Assembly: GCF_029227915.1 (NCBI RefSeq)
Contig: NC_079887.1
Coordinates: 12,090,001 to 12,154,000 of the forward strand
Direction: 5' to 3'
DNA from: Hydractinia symbiolongicarpus
Taxonomy: Eukaryota > Cnidaria > Hydrozoa > Anthoathecata > Hydractiniidae
DNA: 64,000 bases
Shown here: piece after piece, positions 26,501 through 49,447 of the stretch
How positions within the stretch are numbered: position 1 is the first letter of the stretch
Layout of the letters: every line of letters begins with the position of its first letter
Notes under the pieces: model-generated
The model's input: the letters and a program-made list of their open reading frames with translations, nothing else
Databases searched by the model: none
What the model was told of the DNA's origin: nothing
Translations under genes and position numbers: made by a program

Positions 26501-29500
26501 TGATGTAGAAATAGCATGTCAAGTTGCCAAAAAATGCCAAAACCAACAAAAAAAACACATAGGTTTTAAAAGAATTTAAAAAGTTTTTTGGGAATAAATT
26601 TTCGTAACCAAACCTTTTCAAAATTTTGCGGGACTTTTTGCGATTTTGGCCAAAATTAGTAACTGTGACCCAGTGTTGAATGCCTGCGTTGAACGACCGG
26701 TTGAACGCTAAAGTAATAAACTGTGCCACAAATCCAGGTAGAGGTCTACAGTCTGCCGTCACTCAGGTAATAAAAGCGCACACGCCATGATAGTGTTTCG
26801 GGTGTAACATAATGTTTCAAAAAATACATTTATCACAGTGTACAACTCATTATCACCCAATCAAAAGCAACATTAGCCAACATTTTCTTACTTTATAGAA
26901 TAATTTCTCGCAAAAATTTCAAAATTAATCGTGACACCCACTGGCTTAACGTTTATTATAGATGAAGCGTGTCGCACATAAGTATAGGCGTAAAGGCCCT
27001 TTTAGACGATAAATTATTCGCGTAAAGTTACTAAATATGGTTACAGAAAAATATTATCATAATTTAATTTATGTTCAAATACACTATGGGTTATTTAAGT
27101 GAAACTTTACAGCATGATAATTCTGTTGCTGAATTTGGAACCATGTACTATTGGATGTCGGTATTTATGATCCTTGTTAAACTATTGTTGAATAAAATCA
27201 AAACGTTAAGGGGGATTTTCACGAAGCGAATTAAACGGCGAATTGTATCTGAGCATGCGCAGTTTTGTTTATTTTGATTTTGCATCGAAATAGTCGCTTT
27301 GCTGAAAAGTAGAAACAGTTCCTACTTTTTCGCGGCTAAAGGTTTCGATGCTAGTTTTTGAACAATCAGAACGCGGTAACTAATGTAAACAATGACTTTG
27401 GCGCCTTATTTATTTTGTCGTGAAAATTAAAAAGCGAATTCGCCATCGAATTCGCTGTCGAATTCGCCGTTCAATTCGCTTCGTGAAAATCCCCCTTTAA
27501 ACTAAATTATTTTTTTGCTTCTGGTAATAATTCTTTAATAATTTTTCGACCAATACACTACTACCTATTCCGTTAAGGATTCTATTTTTAACAAGCTTGG
27601 TGTATATTTTGTCCAATAGTTCACCGTCTAAAAGGGCCTTAATACTCTTTTTCAAAAAACTTTATCCGCAACTTTAACTTAAATAGAAGCACAGGAGACA
27701 GCCCAATGTTTGCCTGTCCAGCTTAACCAGTCACTAAGAAATTTATTTTGTGAAGTAAGTTTTTTGACAGTAAGGCTAAATAACAAAAGCTATAGTCTGA
27801 TTAAGCATAAGAATCATAGATTAAGAATTTTGTTGTAGCCGACCCTATTTAGCTACTTTTACATTTTAAGGACTGTTTATATGAGCCCGGTTGGCGGGCT
27901 GACCAGTTCAATGAGATCTTGCTTCTTCCTCATTTTCTTAATATTATTGCTCATCTGTTTATATGGTCAAACGGGCTAGCTCAGTAGGCGTGATCTCGTT
28001 TCTCAGAGGTGGGATCCCGGTAGGCGAGATGAACATTTTCTCATGTAAACAGAAACAAAGCGGGCTAGCCCGCCTAGGAAAGATGGTTTATTATGCTCAA
28101 CTAATAAAGTCCTTTGTTATGAAAAGTATTTCTTTTGTTCTACATTATTTAATGTTCTCATTAATCAGAGCCTAAGTAGTTTTTTTGTTCATATAAACAA
28201 AAGTTTACAGCCAGCCTGGCAAGTGAGCCGGCCTGCTTGTCGAGCCAGCCTGCCTCCATATAAACAGCACTTTAGTCAGAGGTAGCCTTGTAGATAGCAG
28301 CAAAAAATCAGATTGGTGAAGATAAGACAAAAATTTATAATGTTGCCTAGGATATAAAGCTCCTATATAAAACTGAAGAAAAACCTTAAAAGAATAGCAA
28401 TAAAAAAGGCCAAATATCCGACGTTATGAATCTCCCTCAAAATCTTCGTTCGCAGCTAACCGTGTTTACGTACATGACTAAAACACGTGACAATATATAT
28501 ACCGTGTGAAGCATATGGAGAATAAATATTCCTATAGATACAAAGTATTAAAAAAAAGGTCAGGAGACCGACAAACCTCACAACAACACTATCGTAGCCA
28601 ACCTCGTCCCAGGGTCTTGTGGCTCCTGAGCCGTTATTACGGAGTGGCCAACAATTTTTGCCGCTATCAACTTCATCAACAAGGCAAATAGCTCAGGAAA
28701 CGAGGTTGTCTCGTAGCATGTTTGCTCAATCTGCATGTTATTTCGCGAAGAACTTGTATTGGTTATTACTAAAGCCTCGTGATTGGTCTATTACGCGTGA
28801 GCGGTCAAAACGAAGCCGGTCAAAAAACGGGTTCTGCCAGGATCGGAAAAAAGCTGCGGAAATAAAAGGATTTTTCCGGAGTAAAACTGCAGCGTAACCC
28901 TTATGAACACACCAGATAAGGTTATTATTAAAAAGACCTTAACTCTCAAAATAAACCATAAACATCTCACTCCACCTACCTTTTAAAATATTCAAGATAT
29001 GCACCAAAATAGGGCCGCCTGTAGGAACAGTAGTCGCATATAACTTCATATTATTGTGTTCTGTTGTAACAAATTCTCTTTTTCTAATTTCATAATGCTT
29101 TAAATCGTCTAGTGTTATTATGCCTCCTACGTTTTGAATGTCTTTCACGATCTCTTCGGCGAGAGATCCATTATAAAACGTATGCGGGTTTTCTGCTATC
29201 CTTCTCAAAGTATTAGCTAGTCTTTTGTTATATAACATCTCTCCTAAGTCGACCAAGGAACCGTTTTTGAAAAGAATATCACTAAAATGAAGAGATGAAT
29301 CAGGAGGAATAGGAAAATCTGGTTGTATCAACGTCACCAGAACTGATTACAACAAAATCGAAGTTATTCGAATGATGGAAAACTCGACCTTTTTTTCCAT
29401 ATAGTTTTCATTCTTTCTCTTGTGCCAGAAAAGAAATTCGAAGGTGGCATACAAAACCCCTTTACTATTTCCATTTGGCTGCATTTTCTGCTCTAGTGCA

Positions 29501-31048
29501 AAAAGCTCACGATTTTTTTTAGCGCGTGCGCACTCTAAAAAATTATGTTATAAGCCTCAATCTAGCACAATCCCCTATTATTTGATCGCCCTTCTAAAAT
29601 AAGCGCCTCTTTGTAATAGTGCTTCGGGCGCTTAATCTAGCATTTGCGGTATATATAAACAAAGATTAAATACCTCAACACAGTTTTCTGTTTTAAATAG
29701 CGCAAATGAAACGTGGCTGTTTGATGAAGACGCATGGTCATTCGAAATCCGTTCTCACAAAGATCTATTGTTGGTTGTATTAAGTCTTTCCAATTTTGCT
29801 TCCCATACTTTTGATGAGCTGCATACAAACCTTTTACTTCGCCTGGTACAGCTATCACTAATCCTCCTGAATAAACAACAACAGGCATTTACCAGGCATA
29901 AGCAAGCATGTGTGTTGCGCAAATGGGATCTAAACAGCTTTGATAATGCTGATAACGATTGATAATGATATTACTCCTGTATGCGTTATCGGTAAAAAAC
30001 AAGTCGGCAAAAAATTAGTCGGCAAGTATAAAAAGTCGGCAAAAGTATTAGACACTTGAACAAAACTTGGTCACTTTTGCCAACTAAATTTTTGAATTTA
30101 TTTCCTTTTAAGAATAATTGCATAAAACAGACAATCGACATAAAGATGATCGGAAAAAAAGTCAAAAATAAAAGTTAGATCGGAAAAAGAAATATCGGCA
30201 AAAAGGTTTGGTCGGTAATAAAAAGTCGGCAAAAATTTTAGTCGGTAAAAAGTATTAGTCACCTAGCCAAAATTTAGTCGCTTTTTGCCGACTTTGTTTT
30301 TACCGATAAGGTATAGGAATTAAACTTACCATAATTGGAAGTTTTCCTCTTATCAAAAAATACATTAGGATTTGTAAGCTGTGGAGCAGTTTCTCTATAA
30401 TCAAACGATTCCATTGTCTGTTTATCTCTCTTATAAACCAGCATAACGCCGCCTCCACCAATTCCAGCTGAGTGCATGCTGTATGTACCTAAGCAAAAAC
30501 TTGTGGAGATAGCTGCGTCAACGGCGCTTCCTCCTTTCTTGAGAATATTTCTACCTAATAACAATAACACATATTTGCAGATTAAAATGGCGCCGGGGAA
30601 TATGCAGAATAAAATTGCAGCCGTTTGCCATGCTTATTGTTCTAACTCTTATCAATATTTGACGCCTGGTTTTTTTATGCTACGGGTAATTTAATAAGGG
30701 AGTCTGAATTTGGCCTTGGGTATATTATATCTTATTGTTTTAAGCTAAAATTTTCACCATATCCATATAGAGCGGCAAGGGTAAAGGATAAAGCATAACA
30801 AAAGCATATCTCATCCCGTCATGTTCGTCGTAAATTATTAAAATTCACTTACCGATTTCAGCACAACGCACATTATCGGTTACAACTGCGCCATTTTGAT
30901 ACATCTCCGCCATCATGGACGACTTTACCTTTCCATGAAAATGACGTTTTTGTTGCAAGCAATAGAACGTAACAATGGCGCCCAAAGATACAGCTGTAAC
31001 CATGGCTACACTGGTAACCACGGTAATCAAAAACTCTCGTTTTATCAT
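23553..31048 (-). CDS. GGT: gamma-glutamyltransferase (glutathione hydrolase), type II membrane protein
   Basis: Exons in transcript order are 31048-30853, 30554-30330, 29866-29674, 29342-28980, 25976-25831, 25161-24977, 24328-24100 and 23825-23553, about 600 residues (human GGT1 is 569). After a short cytoplasmic stretch (MIKREF), residues of about 8-30 form one membrane anchor, placing the rest outside or in the lumen. Family motifs include KKGGSAVDAAI, GIGGGGVM, AVPGEVKG, YNGSLAEEIVKDIQ, LTYHRMLEA, PQSSMAPTI, LGSSGGKLI and the terminal AGY. The autoprocessing/catalytic threonine is the T of DYGTSQISV (codon 25042-25044). The enzyme cleaves the gamma-glutamyl bond of glutathione. Exon 3 ends in phase 2 while exon 4 needs phase 1, so a small exon of length 3n+2 may be missing between 29343 and 29673, or there is an indel. 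The gene is tail to tail with GIT. Confidence 0.92.
26105..26160 (-). repeat. 3' end fragment of the Helitron-like family
   Basis: Read on the minus strand this contains GTGGATTTCTCCAC, the same terminal hairpin seen in the copies at 51620-52753 and 58411-59130, followed by AGGCC and a diverged terminus. It lies in a gamma-glutamyltransferase intron. Only the end of the element is recognisable. Confidence 0.4.
26992..27641. mobile_element. MITE with about 30 bp inverted repeats, hosting a second MITE
   Basis: The left end reads AAAGGCCCTTTTAGACGATA and continues AATTATT. The reverse complement of the right end reads TAAGGCCCTTTTAGACGGTG and continues AACTATT. No transposase is present. The element is interrupted by the insertion at 27210-27496. 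It sits in the large fourth intron of the gamma-glutamyltransferase gene. Confidence 0.65.
27206..27500. mobile_element. nested MITE with TTAA-type flanks
   Basis: A TTAA (27206-27209) is followed by GGGGGATTTTCACGAAGCGA then ATT. The right side reads GAAAATCCCCCT before TTAA (27497-27500). Arms match almost perfectly over about 35 bases, and the right arm contains extra GAATTCGC-type subrepeats. Its high arm identity and its position inside 26992-27641 show that it inserted later than its host. Confidence 0.72.
27868..28275. mobile_element. GC-rich-ended MITE, about 400 bp
   Basis: The left end TAAGGACTGTTTATATGAGC and the reverse complement of the right end, TAAAGTGCTGTTTATATGGA, share the core CTGTTTATATG. 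Both are followed by GGCnGGCTG-type sequence. Internal GGCGGGCT and CGGGCTAGC phrases repeat in both orientations. There is no coding capacity. It lies in the fourth intron of the gamma-glutamyltransferase gene. Confidence 0.55.
29986..30309. mobile_element. 324 bp MITE with GTCGGCAAAAA subterminal repeats
   Basis: The left end TTATCGGTAAAAAACAAGTC GGC pairs with the right end whose reverse complement is TTATCGGTAAAAACAAAGTC GGC. Inside, GTCGGCAAAAA or GTCGGTAAAAA occurs about eight times on one strand or the other, a dense array of likely transposase-binding subterminal motifs. The element is in intron 2 of the gamma-glutamyltransferase gene. Confidence 0.72.
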
Positions 31049-32398
31049 TCTAATAGTACACGCGTATAATTTAGTTAATTTTTAACCTTATTGATTTAAT
31101 TTATTTTAATCAACGATTTTAAAAAAGTCCATCGAGCGCACATATACGGAACGTTGTAAACATCCACAACTCTTCAGGGAACATTCAACATTCTGAATTA
31201 ATTCTTCACGCTCGCTTAACTTTAGTTTACGGAACACCAATCTAGTTACTAGATCCTTTATGCAATTTGTTACGCATCAGATATTTTTCAGATGCGCAAG
31301 GGTGGCAAATGTTTTTCTTATCTGTGATTGTTCCATCTTCGGCTCACTAAAGAGCGCATCTTTTGATACCTCAGGTGCAGGTAGCCTTTACAAGATGTTT
31401 CATTTCGGGGGCACAATGAAAATTGTAGTCTTAATAAATGTTTATCTGACTTCGAAATATAACTCATTTCGGCGTTGGTGTCATTTCGGCCTCAAAATAT
31501 TTATGTAAACACGATTGTTTAGTTTTAAATACTCAAAGGATGTTGGTTCTCTGCTAACTGCTAACTAGTACTACTACTCAAAAAATCGGCAACGACGAGC
31601 TAAGAGTTCAGCTATGAGCTAAGCAGGTACTTTTACGTTCACATTATGGGTCTTAACACACCATCGTCAGCCCATAGTTTTTTTCAAAATAAGTAAAAAT
31701 TAAATGTTTGGGATTTAATTTTAAGATAAAACATAGTAACGCATAAAAACTATATTTTGCGAAATAATGCAAATAGTTAGGGAAAATATTTTATAACCAA
31801 AGGTAAACCATGGTACAAAATCAGCATTTTGTGTATTTGGAATTCGATTATACGTTTTTTATAAGAAAGGAACAGGAAGGTTTTAACATTGTTGTCAAGA
31901 CAAATAATATTAACAATATTTCATGTGTTTTTAACAATTCCCTATTATGGTTTCACAATTATGGACCAAACTTAACGAAACATCAAAGACAGCTTTTGTG
32001 TCATTTTTAAAACACGGGAGAGGCCGCAAAGTCGCAACGTCTGCACACACAGAGAGGGCGTAAATTTTACTGGTAACATTCTTTAACGCGCCCTTATAAC
32101 GAAATAATTCACGTCGTGGATCACAGGTCGCCTAATTGGGAAAAAAATAGTGGTGCTGATGTAAGCAACAATTTGCATGTTTTAAAACTATACATTCAAC
32201 CAAACAACCTAAGATCCACCCAAAACCGCTGTAAACATTGACAATTAAAATTCAACAAGTGCAAGTTGTGCGACTGTAATATAGGAACAACCTGTGTAAC
32301 CACTCGTGGCGGCTAAATTCAAAAGTAGCCGTTTTATTATATTTTGTCCTTGATTTTAGGTTTTGCAATGTGAAATCTTTAATGAATACATCAAAATG
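31049..32398. other. spacer upstream of gamma-glutamyltransferase
   Basis: This holds the presumed promoter of the gamma-glutamyltransferase gene (transcribed leftwards from about 31048) and no recognised gene. Around 32010-32260 is a diverged copy of the interior of the element at 7921-9236. It shares phrases such as CGAAATAATTCA, GCAACAATTTGCATGTTTT and a CAACCTAAG-like run. Confidence 0.5.
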
Positions 32399-32800
32399 GA
32401 TTGGTAACTAACTGCAACGCATACTTCAAAAGTAGATTGGTAACTAACTGCAATGCATACTTCAAAAGTAGATTGGTAACTAACTGCAATGCATATTTTA
32501 AAAGTAGATTGGCAACTAACTGTAATGCATATTTAAAAAGTAGATTGGTAACTAACTGCAATGCATACTTCCAAAATAGATGGTAACCAACTGCAATGCA
32601 TACTTCAAAAGCAGATTGGTAACTAACTGCAATGCGTACTCCAAAAGTAGATTGGTAACCAATTGCAATGCATACTTCCAAAATAGCTGGTAACCAACTG
32701 CAATGCATACTTCAAAAGTAGATTGGTAACTAACTGCAATGCATACTTCATAAGTAGATTGGTAACTAACTTCATAAGTAGATTGGTAACTAACTGGATA
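32399..32800. repeat. 36 bp minisatellite, about 11 copies
   Basis: The unit is TTGGTAACTAACTGCAATGC followed by ATACTTCAAAAGTAGA. It starts at 32401, 32437, 32473, 32509 and 32545, and then at slightly irregular spacing with substitutions and a 35 bp variant. Both strands stay open in some frames only because 36 is a multiple of three, so the apparent 90-105 codon frames are not genes. The array begins only about 55 bp past the VPS53 polyadenylation signal. Confidence 0.92.
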
Positions 32801-32853
32801 ATACGGATTCGTTGTCTTCAGCAAACAATATAAAGCGTACAGTAAAAAAAATA

Positions 32854-32859
32854 TTTATT
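32854..32859 (-). terminator. polyadenylation signal of VPS53
   Basis: AATAAA on the minus strand lies about 27 bases after the VPS53 stop codon (32886-32888), implying a very short 3' UTR. Confidence 0.55.
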
Positions 32860-32885
32860 TACTAAGACGAAATGAATTACATCCG

Positions 32886-43520
<10,635 letters not shown>

Positions 43521-44212
43521 CACAGCAAATTCTTTTATATGCTCATTTTGTTTAATATTTATATACTTATACTACTAAAATAGTTAACAATATTCTACAT
43601 CAGCATAAAATTAGAACTTAGCAAAAGTTTTTACAAGCTACAAACATTTTACTTGTTAAAATTCTAAAAAACATATCCTGATGATTAAAGAGAAACTGGG
43701 TGGAGAATTAGTGTTAATCAAATTTCGTAGATTTTTTCTTTCTAAATTTAAAGAGACTTTTATGTTAATAAGTTCTTACAGCGCCTTAATTTTCGCATGT
43801 TTTATATGACAACAAAACTTAATATTTCTTATGACACATTAAGCAAGAAAAATATAAACATAAACAAAAGAAAAATCTTATTTTTACCAGGGTATTAAAA
43901 AATAACAACAAACACAATCTGACAAGAATGAGGCTATCCGTTTCAAATAGATATATACTCAGGTTTTACAGTTCATTACTACTCCTTTAAAAGATATACA
44001 TTTGCCCAAATAATTATTTCAATACATAAAAATATAGTAATTCGGTTAAAACTTTACGTTAAAAAGACATTTGGCATCATCTTGTTGTTCCACCTTTCGT
44101 AGAAATAGGCTTGATGTCTGCGATGACTGAATTTTAATGTTACAGCTACCAGGTAATCACTCTGATGAAGATGTTTGATTAGATTTGCTCCTTATTTTCC
44201 TGGCACCTATTT
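43521..44212. other. spacer between BUD23 and VPS53
   Basis: The 692 bp between the BUD23 stop and the VPS53 start codon contain the BUD23 3' UTR and the VPS53 promoter or 5' leader. A pyrimidine-poor TTTTAG lies about 60 bases before the VPS53 ATG on the minus strand and could be a leader acceptor. No separate gene is seen. Confidence 0.5.
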
Positions 44213-47200
44213 TTAAAAATGAACTTTTCGCTTTCTTCCTGAATATTTTGAGTCAGCTCGTACGCTAAAAAGGTTTTAAATAGGAGCAAATTAGATAAAA
44301 TCATTGATAACATCATATGAAGAATGTATTTTATTTATCTATTATTTTGAAAAATATAAAACAAAAAGCATATAACTGCAAACAGTTGAAAGTTTATGTG
44401 GCTATTATGTCACATAGGCAGATTTATTAAAAAAAAATAGAGATCATCAAAGTAAAATGGTGCAACTTTCCTGCATTTTCTAAACAGAATTGATAAGGTT
44501 ATAGTACTGGTATGCAAGGAGTGTTATGCCGTTTTTAAAAAAATGTTAAAATGTTCCCTGAATTTGGTCTATTTTTCTGTTGGTTTTTTGAAGACTTTTT
44601 CAGATTTGTCCCAAATCAACACAAAGACAATACTTTACTCCAAGTGTTTACAAGCATTCTGTCAGAACTCTAGTGTAATTTTAGCTATATAAAAAAATAA
44701 ATACACTGTACTTACTCCTTGCCCTGTCTTCTCTTCCGATTTTTTTTCATAGCAATCCATTCTTTACTTTTCTTCAGAGGTTTTCCTTTTCTATCATGAT
44801 TATTGTTTCTCTCTCTAAGATTGAATTACGTAATATCCACAAGAAATTAAGGTGGTAGTCCCAATAAAACAATAGGGGTCTTATGCATTGCTATTTTCCT
44901 TTATTCCCCAGTTTTTACAAAAAATACAAGGATTAATAATTTTTATTTTAAATGACGTAAAACAAGTAACGTAGAAAATTATTTCTTCTTGTTACAAACA
45001 AAAAAAAATTTGTTTGACTCTGATATTTTAAATGATAATAAATAACAAACAGATAATAAAAAACTTTCAAGTCATTTCTAAATATTATTTGTAGGTTAAT
45101 TAAATAAAAAAACTCCTGTGAAGACATACCTTACGCCGGTGTAATTAACAGTATTGTGAGAACCTTCTGATCCAAGACCCTAAAATTATTAAAAAAAAAC
45201 GTTTTATAATTCAGAGAATCAAAAAATTGCCTTTAATACGGTAACACATGACAAAACAAGAGTATCGCATAAAAGGAAATATTTCTGGCAAACCGACAAG
45301 TATACTGATAGAAGTTATAGATAAACTATTTTCAATCACATTTGGTAAATTTCAAAAGCTACTTACCTTAGGTAAAGTGGCTGATGAAACTCCAGCGAAT
45401 AAGCACAAAAACATTCTAAAAACAATTTCAAGAATTATCAACAAATACCTATACATAAATATATCCATCATTTCTTTAAAAACACTGGGTCCAGATATTA
45501 TTAGCAAGAGAATGAACTTCATAAAATTTTTTAGCATTGGTTTTAAGAAAAATGGCTGGCTACTGCTTGTAAAAGTGTGTCATTTTATTATATTTACTAT
45601 CTTTTTCTGATTTTTATTTTAAATATAAATAAAATAATTTTTAAACACTCTTGTGTCTTGTTAAACATCTATTTGCCTTAAAATATTAAAACAAGGTCAT
45701 ACTTCTTTGCTCTTGTACTGTTTGGGTAATCAACAACAACACCTCCAGTAAAACCAGCTCTCATGGCTTGCGAAGTAATCAATTCAACCTATAAGTGAGA
45801 AAAGTCTATAGCATGTTGTATTGTTCAAATTCTTTGCATCTGTAGTTCTTAGAATCCAAGTTACTCCCCCTAAAACTGTTCCTTCATCTGACCATGTATG
45901 CCTCTATCACTTGCGTAAATTGAAATAATCAAACACAATTTCAGGAAGATGACAGAAGGAAGAAAAAAGTTGTGGCCATTACATACAAGAGATAAATGTA
46001 TGCAAAGTCAACAAAAAGGAAAATTACGTCGATTGAATTCCCAGAATATATATGTTTTCTAAGGTCTTGGAATTAAAACATTTTCTTAACTATGTGTTAC
46101 AATGTGTTTTGTATTAAGCTTATCACCCAGAAGAACTTAAAATCAATTAAAAGCAAAAGAAAAATCCTTATGCAACAAATTTTAATATAAAATACCTGTG
46201 CATAGAGTTGCAAAAAAATATAAACACAACTTCTTTTCAGTATAATCAAATCTCCAATATGTCTTTTTTATATATAAATCACTATACTTTGTAATAAAAA
46301 GGAAAAATAGTGTTTTGTTTTTTAAACTTTTTAGGTTTGATAAACAATATTGTAAAAACTTATTGTAAAAATACCTGATCTGGGTTTTGTGGATAAAATT
46401 GAAAAACAGCTTTTCCACCACGAATCTAACAAAAAAAATGTTCACAACAATATTAAAACTGGCATAGCATTTACCTGTTTTGTTAGCCAAATAATCGTGA
46501 AAGACTTAAACAAGTCAACAAATATAACTCAACTATTTTAAAACTACTCACCAATGAAGTGTAGAGGGAGCTAAAAAATTGATGGAGTCTTTTCACTGGA
46601 TTGTGCCACTTTTTGTCAGCATTACAAAGCCACTGCAATGCAGAAATGCTGAAATGGCAAGCAGTGTAAGTTGTAAATGATTTTAAAAGCTTTTTTATTC
46701 GAACACACATTATACAGTTGTTTAATGGGACATACAGTGTTGAGATTGTGACAAGTTTCACAGTTGCATTTAAATGCATCACACCCAACTGACAGAGCAA
46801 TATTTTGGCAGTCCAAGAAAATCCAAGTAAAAAAGTTATTTATTAAATGTTTTTATTCCACGCTAAGTACTTTAAAAGCCATATCACACTTCAACTTGAT
46901 AATATCATAAACACAAAGCTGTTCAGACAGTTACAAAATTTAAGCAAGGTACACACAAAAATTTATTTTCTATTAAGCGAAACGTTTGTTTCACTCACCC
47001 AGCAAAAAATAACAAAAGCTAAAAAAATCAATTGACCAATTTAATCTTAGTATTATAAACAAGCAAATAAAGTTCTGTGATGCTTTTTTCATTTAACTAC
47101 AGTAATAGAAAAAATATAATGAAACAGTAAGGCTGATCTTGAATTTTTAACCAGCATGTGATCAAATTAGTCGATTTTATATATATTCTATTGAATTATA

Positions 47201-49447
47201 GCTAAAAGTAGATCTGTTATAATAACCTTATACAACCATCAAATGTTCCAGGTCGAAATGGAACACCCATTCCAGCATCCAATTCCAATAAATCACCTTC
47301 AACTTCCCGTTCAACTGCAATATCTAAAGCAGAATTTTGATGCAAAGAGTCAAAAATAATTTGTCAACTGCCAAGTTTTTTGTTTTATATTTTTATTTTA
47401 GGAATTAAAGGCATCTGTTTCAAAAGTTTAAGTTTCAAAGTTTGTAATGACGGAATAATATTAATAATGAATGATAAATTTTTAATATAATTAAAAGAAG
47501 TCATACCAAGCATAGAAGAACTTATATCAAAACCAATCCAGTGATGTCCATGCTCTGTTAAGACTTCACCACTCAGCCCTGAGCCGCATCTAAATCCAGT
47601 TATACAAAAAATGTGCAATATTATCACTGATTTTGGGTCATGAAAAACAATCCCCTCTACATATAAGGCTCAAAAATTATTCATAAGTTATTTTGGTGGG
47701 TTTTTAGCAGCCCATAGCCTGAGGCACCATTATAGTCAAATGACTTTTCCTTCAAATTCAATAGTACACATCACATACTAATTAAAGAAGAAACTTGTTC
47801 CAACATTAAGGCGCATTTACCTATATGTGAATACATTTGAAAACACTTTCATCTGATCTGAAATTTTTGAATATTATTAATTGGTGATAATTAAACTGTG
47901 AGCCTTAAAATTGTGGATTTTTTCTTGAGTGGTATTACAATATATCTTAAAAATAAAGTTAAAAAAAAATCACTATCAGAAGATGCCCTAATCGACTCAC
48001 TCTTAGAAAAATTAAATTTAGAAGACATACCACATGTTAGTGATAAAAACGTAAAAATTGTAAAAAGGGTCTAAACATTCTCAATTGATTTGAGAAAGGT
48101 GTTCAATGCCACCTTTTATGGTAAAACCATGCAACATATAAAGATTAGAACTAGCTGTTTTCTCCTTGCTTGGAAAAGCCATAAAACTCTGAATCCTAGT
48201 GCTGTGTTTAAATGATAATGCAATACGTACTAAGTTTTGATAACTTTAGTGTACTCTTCACTGTGAATACTAATTTTAATGTAAAACTGAAAGAGAGATT
48301 GTTAATATGTTGATTTGTTTTGAACTATGTACTTTATTTATTTGCCTCAAGAAAAAGAGCTGTTGTTTTTGGATCTAACCTTTTATGGCTGGATTTAAAA
48401 TCTTTGGCAAAACAATATTGAATTTGAAACTAATTGACTAAATTTGCAAAAAAAATCACTAGTTCCTGACAACATAAAAACAAACTTAAAATCCAAATAA
48501 TGCTTTAAAAAATCAAAGAAAGTTTTAAAATATAAATTTAATTACACAACTTAAATCAAAATATAGAGAAGCAAATAAAAACATACATACCCAATGTCCA
48601 ATAAAAAGCAATCCTGATCATCGGGCAATGCCAAAAGTTCCAAAGCTCTTTCAGTCATTTGATTTTGGATATCAATCATACGTGTACTGTGCGAAAAAGA
48701 AAAAGAATATAAAACTAGTTGGGTGAAGTAGAAAAAAAATTTTTTATTGCATGTGAAACGTAACTTAATAATGTCGTAAAGTTGTGTCAGATGTTGTGTG
48801 GAAGCTTATTTTATTTGTTTAAGTCTACTGTTCATATTACATGTTTATGCGGTGAAATCCCTAACCCAGTGATCAAAATCAGTAATTCAAAGTACTTTAT
48901 GAATTTTTTAAAAGTTAGAAATAAAATACATAATTTATTGGTGAAAAATACGAAATAACTGAAAATACTATAAAAGGGGTTAACGAAAAGCATAGAGCGT
49001 TCCTTTTAAAATAGCTAATAATATATGTTGTCTTTAAAGAAAGATTTTTTTGCTCCTAGTTAATTGGATAATGGTATGCAGCAGATAAATTATCGTTTTT
49101 GTTGAAACATATAAACTTTCCTATTTTTAATTTGAGCGCAACTTTTTGAAACCACAAAGCATAACTTACATTAAATTAGTGGCATATAGCACAACAGTTT
49201 TCACGGCTGTAGCGTTGAGTTAAATGCTCAATTAATTTTATCACAGTAATGTCTCATTCATTGTACAAATAAAAGAATAACAACTAACTTTGATGTATAT
49301 TTCCTTGCTTCCTCATCATTGTAAAACTATGAAGTACAAATTGACATATGAAGTAATGCCCAATTAAAAATTTATTTTATAATAGAAAATAAATCAGTAA
49401 CTTACTATTTCTGGAGGAGCTTGAATTTCAGGCCTTTTCGCACTCAT
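44213..49447 (-). CDS. BUD23: BUD23, 18S rRNA (guanine-N7) methyltransferase
   Basis: There are twelve exons: 49447-49406, 49326-49289, 48686-48591, 47589-47507, 47323-47227, 46648-46552, 46425-46375, 45788-45703, 45415-45367, 45179-45130, 44814-44716 and 44264-44213. All phases close to 279 residues, against 281 in human BUD23/WBSCR22. A class I SAM-binding fold is evident: [20 protein letters not shown], then motif I LLDIGCGSGLSG (D57-G63), motif [13 protein letters not shown], then [18 protein letters not shown] and [13 protein letters not shown]. The basic C-terminus [10 protein letters not shown]...SGRKRK matches the family's WBS_methylT tail used in nuclear/nucleolar targeting and pre-40S binding. 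With TRMT112 it methylates the N7 of a single 18S rRNA guanosine and is needed for small-subunit export. Transcription runs towards VPS53, in the same direction. Confidence 0.95.

Noticed and set aside
32391-32824. Overlapping 60-105 codon frames on both strands
   Set aside because: They translate the 36 bp minisatellite; the frame stays open only because the unit length is divisible by three.
45248-45610. 120-codon + strand frame
   Set aside because: It lies across BUD23 exon 9 and its introns on the opposite strand and is lysine/isoleucine-rich AT noise.
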